From Candidatus Staskawiczbacteria bacterium RIFCSPHIGHO2_02_FULL_42_22 (GTDB lineage: Bacteria > Patescibacteriota > Minisyncoccia > Minisyncoccales > Staskawiczbacteraceae): 33,864 nt of DNA. The DNA is taken from NCBI GenBank assembly GCA_001820175.1, contig MHOT01000005.1:1-33864 (forward strand), written 5' to 3'. Positions 25,928 through 33,771 of the stretch are shown in pieces; the stretch's first letter is position 1, and each line of letters opens with the position of its first letter. A program made the translations under genes and the position numbers. The notes under the pieces are model-generated. The model saw nothing but the letters and a program-made list of their open reading frames with translations, did no database searches and was not told the DNA's origin.

Positions 25928-27043
25928 ATGTTAATAACGTTGCTTATCGCATTTTTATCCCTAATAATACTAATGATCATCCATGAATTTGGCCATTTTA
26001 TCATTGCCAAAAAATTCGGGGTGCGCGTAGAAGAATTTGGCATTGGCTACCCGCCACGGATTTTTGGCAAGCGCTTTGGGGAAACCATATATTCGGTTAA
26101 TCTTATTCCGCTTGGAGCGTTTGTGAAGATTTATGGAGAGGAGTCGGATGTAGACGATTACCGGAGTTTTTCGGGCCTGGCCATTTGGAAGCGCATATTA
26201 ATTGTGCTTGGCGGGGTGATTGCGTTTTGGGTTGCTGCCATTATCATTTTTTCGGTGTTATTTGGTATTGGGGCTAAGGTTCCAGTAGGCGATAACGATG
26301 TTCCTGGCGCGGGTGATATACAGGTGCAGGTGATGGTGGTCCAGGTAGGTTCTCCTGCAGAGGTGGCGGGTATTCAAGCAGGGGATTTCATTACCAGCGT
26401 GAAAAGCGCTGCCGCGGGGGTTGCGGTAAAAAAAATAGCGGACTTCCAAAATTTTGTGCAAGAAAACAAGGGGTCATCGGTAAATATTACCGTGGACCGC
26501 CAAGGAACGGAATTTAATTTCAATGTGGTTCCGAGGGTCCTGCATGAGCAAGACCAAGGCGCGGTGGGAGTTTCCCTAGAACGATTAGCTACCATTATAA
26601 AACAGTATCCTTTCTATGAAGCGCCCGTGCGGGGAACTATGTTTACATGGGAGGTGACGGTGAAATCGCTGGAAGGCATTTTTGGATTTTTTGCCAATAT
26701 ATTTGCGGGAAAAGGAGTTCCCGCGGGGGCTGAGTTGGCGGGACCCATTGGCATTACCATTTTTCTTGCCAATGCCGCCAGTTACGGACTAGGTTTTTTT
26801 CTATATTTTATCGGTTCCATTTCGGTACTGGTGGCCATATTTAATTTGTTTCCCATTCCGGCGCTTGACGGTGGAAAATTGGTATTTTTAATCATCGAAA
26901 AAATAATGAAAAAACCGGTTCCGGTGCGCTGGGAACAAACCATTACGGCCGTATTTTTCTTTATACTAATCGCTATGTCGCTGTTTGTGACCGTACGGTT
27001 TGACATTCCGCGGCTGGTGGATTTTGTGAAAGCCAGCATATAA
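25928..27043 (+). CDS. rseP: RIP metalloprotease RseP (site-2 protease) with PDZ domain
   Basis: IIHEFGHFIIAKKFGVRVEEFGIGYPPRIF; C-terminal NLFPIPALDGGKLVF. Confidence 0.93.
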   Translation: MLITLLIAFLSLIILMIIHEFGHFIIAKKFGVRVEEFGIGYPPRIFGKRFGETIYSVNLIPLGAFVKIYGEESDVDDYRSFSGLAIWKRILIVLGGVIAFWVAAIIIFSVLFGIGAKVPVGDNDVPGAGDIQVQVMVVQVGSPAEVAGIQAGDFITSVKSAAAGVAVKKIADFQNFVQENKGSSVNITVDRQGTEFNFNVVPRVLHEQDQGAVGVSLERLATIIKQYPFYEAPVRGTMFTWEVTVKSLEGIFGFFANIFAGKGVPAGAELAGPIGITIFLANAASYGLGFFLYFIGSISVLVAIFNLFPIPALDGGKLVFLIIEKIMKKPVPVRWEQTITAVFFFILIAMSLFVTVRFDIPRLVDFVKASI

Positions 27044-27128
27044 TCTAACTATTAACATTTGACAATTAACAATTGACTAAAGGTGACGCGATGTCACAGG
27101 TCAAATGTCAATGGTCAATTGTCATTAA
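27044..27128 (+). repeat. Palindromic word-repeat spacer (attgac/aacatttgac family, shared with the rpsM spacer)
   Basis: aacatttgacaattaacaattgac ... gtcaaatgtcaatggtcaattgtca. Confidence 0.8.
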
Positions 27129-28373
27129 ATGTTACAATCAAAACTCTTCTACAAAACCAATAAAAATAAATCCGCTTTGGCGGATTCTGTTTCGCACGAC
27201 CTTTTGGTGCGGGCAGGATACATTGACCAATTAATGGCCGGGGTGTATTCTTTTATGCCCCTGGGATTTAGAGTTTTAAAAAATATTGAAGATATTATTC
27301 GAAAAAATATGGAAGCAATTGGCGGGCAAGAGTTATTATTACCGGTTTTGCAGCCCAAAGAAAATTGGCAAAAAACGGGCCGGTGGGAAACCTTGGATAT
27401 ATTATTTAAAGTAAAGGGATCGGGCGATAAAGAGTACGCCATGGGTCCGACCCACGAAGAGGTGGTGACCCCCTTGGCAAAAAAAATGGTATTTTCGTAT
27501 CGTGATTTGCCATTTTCAGTTTTTCAAATTCAAACAAAATTCAGGGACGAATTGCGTGCTAAGTCGGGGATTTTAAGGACGCGCGAATTTTTAATGAAAG
27601 ATTTGTATTCTTTCCATGCAACACAGGCGGATTTTGATGCTTATTACGAAAAATTAGCAAAAGTGTATACCAATATTTTTAAAGAAGTCGGCATTGGAAA
27701 AATTACCCATAGAACCTTGGCTAGCGGTGGCAGTTTTTCAAAATATTCTGACGAATTCCAGACGATTACAAATGCTGGCGAAGACATTATTTATATTTGC
27801 AAAAAATGCAGCACTTCAATTAATAAAGAAATAAAAGCAGAATATCCAATATGCCCAAAGTGCAAGGCAAATGAATTTGAAGAAAAAAAATCAATTGAAG
27901 TTGGCAATATTTTTCCTTTAGGGACGGGATTTTCAAAACCGTTTGATTTGAAATTTACCGATAAAGACGCCACCGACAAACCCGTGTTAATGGGATGCTA
28001 TGGAATTGGCTTGGGCCGGCTCATGGGAGCTATTGTTGAGGCAAGTCACGATGAAAAAGGAATTATCTGGCCAAAGTCAGTCGCCCCATTTTTGGTGCAT
28101 TTAATTCAACTTGGGACTGACAAAAAAATTACAACATCGGCGCAAAAATTATACAAGAGTTTACAAATGGAACATCTTGAAGTACTATATGACGACAGGG
28201 TAAAAACTCCTGGGGAAAAATTTGCCGAGAGCGATTTACTGGGAATTCCATATCGAGTGGTTATTTCAGAAAAGACGCTGGCAAAAAATTCAGTGGAGGT
28301 TAAGGAAAGAAGCAAAAATAGCGTGAAGTTGGTGAAGATAAGCCAACTTCATAAAATTTTCAATTATCAATGA
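27129..28373 (+). CDS. proS: Prolyl-tRNA synthetase, short form lacking the usual bacterial editing insertion
   Basis: LLVRAGYIDQLMAGVYSFMPLGFRVLKNI..YAMGPTHEEVVTPLAKKM..MGCYGIGLGRLMGAIVEASHDEKGIIWPKSVAPF. Confidence 0.95.
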   Translation: MLQSKLFYKTNKNKSALADSVSHDLLVRAGYIDQLMAGVYSFMPLGFRVLKNIEDIIRKNMEAIGGQELLLPVLQPKENWQKTGRWETLDILFKVKGSGDKEYAMGPTHEEVVTPLAKKMVFSYRDLPFSVFQIQTKFRDELRAKSGILRTREFLMKDLYSFHATQADFDAYYEKLAKVYTNIFKEVGIGKITHRTLASGGSFSKYSDEFQTITNAGEDIIYICKKCSTSINKEIKAEYPICPKCKANEFEEKKSIEVGNIFPLGTGFSKPFDLKFTDKDATDKPVLMGCYGIGLGRLMGAIVEASHDEKGIIWPKSVAPFLVHLIQLGTDKKITTSAQKLYKSLQMEHLEVLYDDRVKTPGEKFAESDLLGIPYRVVISEKTLAKNSVEVKERSKNSVKLVKISQLHKIFNYQ

Positions 28374-28463
28374 TCAATTTTCAATAACGACGCCGTTTAA
28401 TTGATAATTTAGTAATTTAATACTTAATTGATAATTGATACTTGATAATTGATAATTTGTTTT
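28360..28463 (+). repeat. Word-repeat spacer of the murA family in reverse orientation
   Basis: aattgataatttagtaatttaatacttaattgataattgatacttgataatt is the reverse complement of the murA/rseP spacer left arm. Confidence 0.85.
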
Positions 28464-29537
28464 ATGACTAATCCTCTCAAAAAAATATTCTCATTCTTAT
28501 CCCTTGACATGGCCATTGATTTGGGAACTGCCAATTCTTTGGTATATGTCAAAGACCGGGGAATTATTATCAACGAACCATCGGTGGTGGCGGTTAATAA
28601 TAAAACGGGGCAGATTTTAGCTATTGGAGAAGAAGCCAAAAAAATGGTGGGCCGTACGCCTTCCTACATTACCGCGACTCGTCCGCTGGTTAGCGGTGTT
28701 ATTTCCGACTTCGAGGTAACAGAACAAATGTTGCGCTATTTTATTGAAAAAGCGGTAGCGGGAAGTAAACGAAAATTTGGTATTTTTGGATATTCGCCTC
28801 GTGTCATTATTGGTATTCCCTGTGGTGTCACAGAAGTGGAAAGAAAAGCCGTGCGCGATGCTGCTAAAAACGCCGGGGCCCGCACCGTCTTTTTAATTGA
28901 AGAGCCCTTGGCCAGCGCCATTGGCGCAAAATTACCCATTCAGGATGCAGGAGGTAACTTTATTGTTGATATTGGCGGAGGTACCACGGAGGTTGCAGTC
29001 ATTTCCATGGGTGGAATTGTTACGTTTCGCAGTTTGAGGATTGCTGGAGATAAATTAAATGACGATATTATCCAATTTGCCCAAAAAGAATATAAATTAT
29101 TAATTGGTGAACGAACCGCCGAATTTATCAAAATTAATATTGGCAGCGCCATGCCGCTGAAAGATAAAAAAGAAATTTCCATGCGTGGCCGGAATTTGGT
29201 GACCGGACTCCCGGAAGAAGTGGTGGTATTTAATGATGATATCCAGCGGGCACTGGAGCGATCCGTGCGACAAATTGTGGCAGCTATTAAAACGACTATT
29301 GAAGAGACGCCGCCGGAATTACTGGCAGATGTGATGACCAACGGCATTCATTTGGCCGGCGGCGGCTCATTGCTTAAGAGTTTAGATACGCTTATTGCTC
29401 GGGAAACAAAAATACCCTGCATGATTATTGATGATCCTTTGACATCGGTGGTCCGGGGTTGCGGTTTGGCTTTGGAAAATCTTGATACGCTGCAGAATTT
29501 GGTGGAGAAGGATGAAGAATGGGGCGCGCCGTTGTAG
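28464..29537 (+). CDS. mreB: Rod-shape-determining protein MreB, copy 2
   Basis: DMAIDLGTANSLVYVKDRGIIINEPSVVAVN..VDIGGGTTEVAVISMGGIVTFRSLRIAGDK. Confidence 0.93.
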   Translation: MTNPLKKIFSFLSLDMAIDLGTANSLVYVKDRGIIINEPSVVAVNNKTGQILAIGEEAKKMVGRTPSYITATRPLVSGVISDFEVTEQMLRYFIEKAVAGSKRKFGIFGYSPRVIIGIPCGVTEVERKAVRDAAKNAGARTVFLIEEPLASAIGAKLPIQDAGGNFIVDIGGGTTEVAVISMGGIVTFRSLRIAGDKLNDDIIQFAQKEYKLLIGERTAEFIKINIGSAMPLKDKKEISMRGRNLVTGLPEEVVVFNDDIQRALERSVRQIVAAIKTTIEETPPELLADVMTNGIHLAGGGSLLKSLDTLIARETKIPCMIIDDPLTSVVRGCGLALENLDTLQNLVEKDEEWGAPL

Positions 29538-29543
29538 CTTCGC

Positions 29544-29737
29544 GCGTTTTACCAAAAGAGCGCAACCTCGTTTGAAATTGCAGTTATTTTTATGCAATTT
29601 CAAACGGGTCTAGATCTCGGTCGCCACAACGGGCGCCCTCCGATATGCTCTTTTGGCAAAACGCTCTCGCTTGGCGCAAATAAAAGCCAGGCGCAGAATT
29701 TTTCTGCTGAAAAATTGCCTGCGGGCCTGCGCCTGGA
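29544..29737. repeat. Composite of nested inverted repeats
   Basis: GCGTTTTaCCAAAAGAGC 29544-29561 / GCTCTTTTGGcAAAACGC 29647-29664; inside it CGTTTGAAATTGCA/TGCAATTTCAAACG 29569-29606; then CCAGGCGCAG..CTGCGCCTGG. Confidence 0.75.
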
Positions 29738-29757
29738 GAGGATTGCGGATTTATTTT

Positions 29758-29799
29758 TAAAAAAAAGAAGCCCAGGAGTGTAGCGCTCCTGGGCTTTTG
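29758..29799 (-). terminator. Terminator of the 88-aa ORF
   Basis: Minus strand AAGCCCAGGAGCGCTACACTCCTGGGCTTCTTTTTTTT. Confidence 0.75.
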
Positions 29800-29818
29800 G
29801 TTGAGGGGGGTAGTATCT

Positions 29819-30085
29819 TTATATACCCTTTTCGAGCCATTTCAAAACGAATTCATGGAATTGGCGAGGATAGTGGAATACTCCTTGGTTTTCCACTTCT
29901 TCGATTGTGAATACCACGTCCCTGGGAAGGGTCGGCGAGAAATAGTCATTCTGGCCATCAAATTCATTGACTCGAGAGAAAAGGCCGAGTCTTTTTGCGA
30001 CCGTTGCCTGCGATGGACACTCTACGACTCCGATGATGGTGCCTTCATCTCGGTCGGGCGAAAAGATCTTGATCTGGTAAAGCAT
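29819..30085 (-). CDS. Small hypothetical protein (88 aa)
   Basis: ORF with its own downstream terminator; AAAGGG upstream of ATG. Confidence 0.5.
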   Translation of the reverse strand: MLYQIKIFSPDRDEGTIIGVVECPSQATVAKRLGLFSRVNEFDGQNDYFSPTLPRDVVFTIEEVENQGVFHYPRQFHEFVLKWLEKGI

Positions 30086-30129
30086 AGTATCCCTTTCGTA
30101 AAAGGAGTTGGGTCCTACATTCCCATCTG

Positions 30130-30254
30130 AAGCCGAACACTCCGAATTTTATTATTTTTTAGAGGAGAAATATCAACAATATGATTTTCTCTCTGAATTG
30201 CCCTTTTTTTCTTCTTACAAGCAATTAAATAATCAAGTTCAAAGTGTTCGGCTT
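30130..30254. mobile_element. Possible MITE-like element, 12-bp TIR AAGCCGAACACT/AGTGTTCGGCTT
   Basis: TIRs at 30130-30141 and 30243-30254; inner hairpin AGAGGAGAAA/TTTTCTCTCT. Confidence 0.5.
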
Positions 30255-30341
30255 GAGGGGGGGGTCCGTAGGTGTCTCGCAACAATCCTATAATAAATCA
30301 ATTATTAATATTTGTCAATTCTTTTCTTGGTTTGCTAATTT

Positions 30342-30350
30342 TGCTACAAT
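30342..30350 (+). promoter_or_regulatory. Extended -10 TGC-TACAAT 7 nt before the gatC ATG; probable leaderless start
   Basis: ttgtcaattcttttcttgg..ctaattttgctacaatctattcaATG. Confidence 0.5.
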
Positions 30351-30357
30351 CTATTCA

Positions 30358-30651
30358 ATGCTTCCAAAAGAAGAGATAATACATATTGCCAAATTGGCGC
30401 GGCTGGAATTGACCGAACAAGAAATCGAAAAAATGCAAAAGGACTTGTCGGCGATTTTGGATTACTTTCATGTGCTTAAAAAAGCCAAAAGCGATCCCAA
30501 TCTACGAATAACATCCGAATCTACGAATGTGTCAAGCAACGCGACGAGAAAAGATTTGGTGGTAGAAAGGCCAGCCAGTTTAGCCAACAACTTAGTTCAA
30601 GCCGCGCCGGATAAAAAGGACGGATATGTTAAAGTCAAAGCGATACTTTAA
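30358..30651 (+). CDS. gatC: Asp/Glu-tRNA amidotransferase subunit C
   Basis: MLPKEEIIHIAKLARLELTEQEIEKMQKDLSAILDYFHVL; C-terminal DGYVKVKAIL. Confidence 0.9.
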   Translation: MLPKEEIIHIAKLARLELTEQEIEKMQKDLSAILDYFHVLKKAKSDPNLRITSESTNVSSNATRKDLVVERPASLANNLVQAAPDKKDGYVKVKAIL

Positions 30652-30809
30652 CTTTGAAATTATTCTAATTAATCTAATTGTTCTAATTATTCTAAATAAT
30701 ACCCAATGCCCAACCTCTAAACCGTTTTAGAATTTAGAGTTTAGGATTTAGGATTTCAAACTTGGGATTTGATTAGGTTAATTAGAATAATTAGGGTAAT
30801 TAGAAATTT
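30652..30809 (+). repeat. Palindromic spacer: outer word attctaattaat / attagaataattagg, inner family ctctaaaccgttttagaatttag
   Basis: Two word families nested in one spacer. Confidence 0.8.
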
Positions 30810-32234
30810 ATGGAAGATTTATTAAATCTTACAATTGCGCAACTTCACCAGGGATTTAAAGATAAAAAATTTATTTCCACCGAAGCAACTAGGGCTTACT
30901 TGGATCAAATAAAAAAAACCGATGAAAAGATCGGGGCTTATTTGACGGTAACGGAGGAATTGGCACTGAAGCAAGCAAAAAAAGCAGATGAAATTATTTC
31001 TTCCGGTAAGGATTTCCCCATGCTCTGCGGTGTGCCCTGTAGTATTAAAGACCTGATTTTGGTTGAAGGAGAAAAATGCACCGCGGGCTCAAAAATATTA
31101 GAAAATTATGTAGCTCCTTATGATGCCACGGTTATTACAAAATTAAAAGCCCAAGGCGCAGTTATTTTAGGAAAAACTAACTTGGATGAATTTGCCATGG
31201 GTGCTTCTACTGAAAACTCCGCTTTTAAGGTGACTAAAAACCCCCACGATCTTACCAAAGTTGCAGGGGGAAGTTCTGGTGGTTCTGCTGCCGCCGTTGC
31301 GGCAAAACAGGCAGTATATTCATTGGGGTCGGATACCGGCGGGTCAATTCGCTTGCCCGCCTCTTTTTGCGGTGTCGTTGGATTAAACCCTACTTATGGC
31401 GCGGTTTCCCGGTACGGAGCCATTGCCTTTGCTTCTTCACTGGACCAAATTGGTCCGTTGGCAAAAAACATTGAAGACGCTAAGATTATTTTTGAAGCCA
31501 TTAAAGGCAGAGATCCATTAGATGCTACGAGCGTCGAGGCACCAATTTCAAATTTCAAATTTCAAATTTCAAATTTGCGGATTGGTATTCCAAAGGAATA
31601 TTTTAAAAAGGGAATTGACCCTGAAGTTGAAAAAATAATAAAAAATGCTATTGCTAAGGCAAAGGAGCAGGGCGCCAAGATTGTGGAAATAAGTTTACCT
31701 AATACCGAATACGCAGTTGCCTGTTATTACATTATTGCGCCATGCGAGGCCTCGGCAAATTTGGCCCGATTTGATGGTATTAAATATGGAAAAAGCGTGC
31801 AAGGGGGAAATAATTTATTGGACGTGTATCTAAAAAGCCGCGGACAAGGTTTTGGGGCCGAACCTAAAAGAAGAATCATGATAGGAACCTACGCGCTTTC
31901 CAGTGGGTACTATGATGCCTATTACAAAAAAGCTCAGGAAGTCAGAAAGTTATTACAACAGGATTTTAGAGAGGCCTTTAAAAAAGTGGACGTCATTTTC
32001 TCGCCGGTCTCGCCCTTTACCGCCTTTGGCGTAGGGGAAAAAGCAGATGATCCATTGGCCATGTATTTAGTTGACGTGTATACGGTGGCCGTAAAATTAG
32101 CAGGTATACCCGCACTTTCATTGCCTGTAGGCAAGGTGGGAAAGTTGCCAGTTGGTTTACAGATTATTGGTAACTATTTTGAGGAAAACAAAATCTTAGG
32201 AGTTGGTGAAGCCATGGAAAAGATGATACAATAA
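30810..32234 (+). CDS. gatA: Asp/Glu-tRNA amidotransferase subunit A
   Basis: GVPCSIKDLILVEGEKCTAGSKIL..AGGSSGGSAAAVAAKQAVYSLGSDTGGSIRLPASFCGVVGLNPTYGAVSRYG. Confidence 0.97.
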   Translation: MEDLLNLTIAQLHQGFKDKKFISTEATRAYLDQIKKTDEKIGAYLTVTEELALKQAKKADEIISSGKDFPMLCGVPCSIKDLILVEGEKCTAGSKILENYVAPYDATVITKLKAQGAVILGKTNLDEFAMGASTENSAFKVTKNPHDLTKVAGGSSGGSAAAVAAKQAVYSLGSDTGGSIRLPASFCGVVGLNPTYGAVSRYGAIAFASSLDQIGPLAKNIEDAKIIFEAIKGRDPLDATSVEAPISNFKFQISNLRIGIPKEYFKKGIDPEVEKIIKNAIAKAKEQGAKIVEISLPNTEYAVACYYIIAPCEASANLARFDGIKYGKSVQGGNNLLDVYLKSRGQGFGAEPKRRIMIGTYALSSGYYDAYYKKAQEVRKLLQQDFREAFKKVDVIFSPVSPFTAFGVGEKADDPLAMYLVDVYTVAVKLAGIPALSLPVGKVGKLPVGLQIIGNYFEENKILGVGEAMEKMIQ

Positions 32235-32390
32235 GCAAAAGAAATCACAAATCACAAATTACAAATAAATTCAAATTACCAAAATCACAAATCCAAAACC
32301 CGTCACGTTTTGAATTTAACACTTTTGGATTTTGATATTGTTTAGGATTTCGGATTTAGAATTTAGAATTTCTTTTACGAAGTAAAAGCT
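32235..32390 (+). repeat. Palindromic word-repeat spacer (aatcacaaatt / tttggattttg) ending in the CTTTTAC-GAA-GTAAAAG start-adjacent hairpin
   Basis: Hairpin 32372-32388, same as rpsK. Confidence 0.8.
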
Positions 32391-32987
32391 ATGGATATCA
32401 CCGTTTTTAACTACACGTTTCATGATGTCCAGTGGACCGGTTTTGGTTGGGAGAAAATCTATGATTTTTTGGGTATAAAAGATTTTATTTATTTTATTTC
32501 TTCCCCCAGCATTCAAGAAGCCGTTTTCCCCATAAAACTGGTTTTTATTTTTTTTACCGTTGTCTTTTTTTGTGCCGTTATTTGGTTTTACTACAATAGC
32601 ACTTATTTGCAGTATAAATTTTTGCAAGACGTGTCGGAATTTTTTTCCAAGGAAAAGTACGGTTTGCAAAAGGTCTCCCGGAATTGGAATAAGATCAAAA
32701 AACGGGCCGATTCGGGGTCTGAATCGGATTTGAAATTAGCCATTATAGAAGCGGACGACTACTTGTATGAGACCCTGCAAGACATGGGCTATCAGGGCGA
32801 TACCTTTGAGCAATTACTTGAAAATAGCGATAGCAAAAAAATACTTTCTAATATGGATGAAATTTTGCAGGCGCACACGGTGCGTAATTCCATCGTATAT
32901 GAAGCAGGGTACGCTCTGGATATATCAACGGCCAAAAGAATATTATCAATATACGAAAATGCGATAAAGAATTTGGCTGCTTATTAG
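32391..32987 (+). CDS. Conserved-looking membrane protein (198 aa)
   Basis: TM PIKLVFIFFTVVFFCAVIWFYY then a soluble helical region. Confidence 0.7.
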   Translation: MDITVFNYTFHDVQWTGFGWEKIYDFLGIKDFIYFISSPSIQEAVFPIKLVFIFFTVVFFCAVIWFYYNSTYLQYKFLQDVSEFFSKEKYGLQKVSRNWNKIKKRADSGSESDLKLAIIEADDYLYETLQDMGYQGDTFEQLLENSDSKKILSNMDEILQAHTVRNSIVYEAGYALDISTAKRILSIYENAIKNLAAY

Positions 32988-33082
32988 TACAAACCCATCC
33001 CTACCGACCAGAAAATCATGCTTATTCCCACCAAAGAGATAAGTATGACCCAAACTATTTTTAGTATTTTTTTTGCCTTCAT
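32984..33082 (-). CDS. Putative 32-aa single-TM micropeptide
   Basis: MKAKKILKIVWVILISLVGISMIFWSVGMGLY translated by eye; stop overlaps the convergent gene's stop. Confidence 0.4.
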   Translation of the reverse strand: MKAKKILKIVWVILISLVGISMIFWSVGMGLY

Positions 33083-33090
33083 AAGTATAA

Positions 33091-33364
33091 TGCGATTCTA
33101 ATATACTAATTCATACTAATAATACTAATGCGAAAACGTTATTTGTATCATTATGGACATCACATCCAGAAACCGCACTTAAGTTGCCGACGGTTTGGCA
33201 ATCTTGGGCGGCTTGGAGCAAAAAATTTGTGAGGCCTAGCCGTAGCTACGCCGAACAAATTTTTTGTGAAAACTGCCCAAGATTGGCAAATCCGGCAAGA
33301 CTTGGAGTGCGGTTTCTGGATGTGATGTCCATAGTATGCATTCGCATATTGGCATCGCACTTCA
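33091..33364. repeat. Spacer homologous (inverted) to the rplQ spacer, interrupted by the element at 33154-33331
   Basis: tgcgattctaatatactaattcatactaataatac .. tagtatgcattcgcatattggcatcgca. Confidence 0.85.
33154..33331. mobile_element. 178-bp MITE-like palindromic element, about 25-bp TIR TGGACATCACATCCAGAAACCGCACT, TA duplication
   Basis: TA-TGGACATCACATCCAGAAACCGCACT ... AGTGCGGTTTCTGGATGTGATGTCCA-TA. Confidence 0.85.
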
Positions 33365-33769
33365 ATGGTAGCAAATTTTAAGAAAAAGGGGAAGAGAAAT
33401 AGCGCTAAAAAGTTTTTGTTGCACACGGTCGGAGTAGCTGCAATAATTCTTTTGGTGGTTTTAGTAGTAGTGGATGTAAGGGTATATAAAAGGCGCCAAG
33501 AATTGCATTTCCAAGTTTCAAATTTAGAGCAACAAATAAAAGATATTCAAACCAGTAACGATAATTTAACCCAAAAAATTCAAAACCAAGACAACCCTCA
33601 GTACATGGAAAAAATTGCCCGAGAAGAATTAGATTTACAAAGACCGGGAGAAAAAGCAGTTTCTTTTATAATGCCGGAAACCCTTCCGCAAAATACTGAA
33701 GCCAGCCAGAAAAATCCTTGGTCAAAATGGTTTGGGAATGTGTTAAATATGATAACCGGAAAAAAATAA
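33365..33769 (+). CDS. Septum formation initiator family protein (DivIC/FtsB/FtsL-like)
   Basis: Basic N-terminus, one TM, coiled coil LHFQVSNLEQQIKDIQTSNDNLTQKI, PQYMEKIAREELDLQRPGEKAVSFI. Confidence 0.8.
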   Translation: MVANFKKKGKRNSAKKFLLHTVGVAAIILLVVLVVVDVRVYKRRQELHFQVSNLEQQIKDIQTSNDNLTQKIQNQDNPQYMEKIAREELDLQRPGEKAVSFIMPETLPQNTEASQKNPWSKWFGNVLNMITGKK

Positions 33770-33771
33770 TA

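Noticed and set aside
22727-29537. Two mreB genes as a novel gene duplication
   Set aside because: Multiple MreB paralogues are common in bacteria; the copies here are diverged and both intact.
29592-29783. 63-aa ORF after mreB2
   Set aside because: Runs through nested inverted repeats and a terminator; no RBS or recognisable motif.
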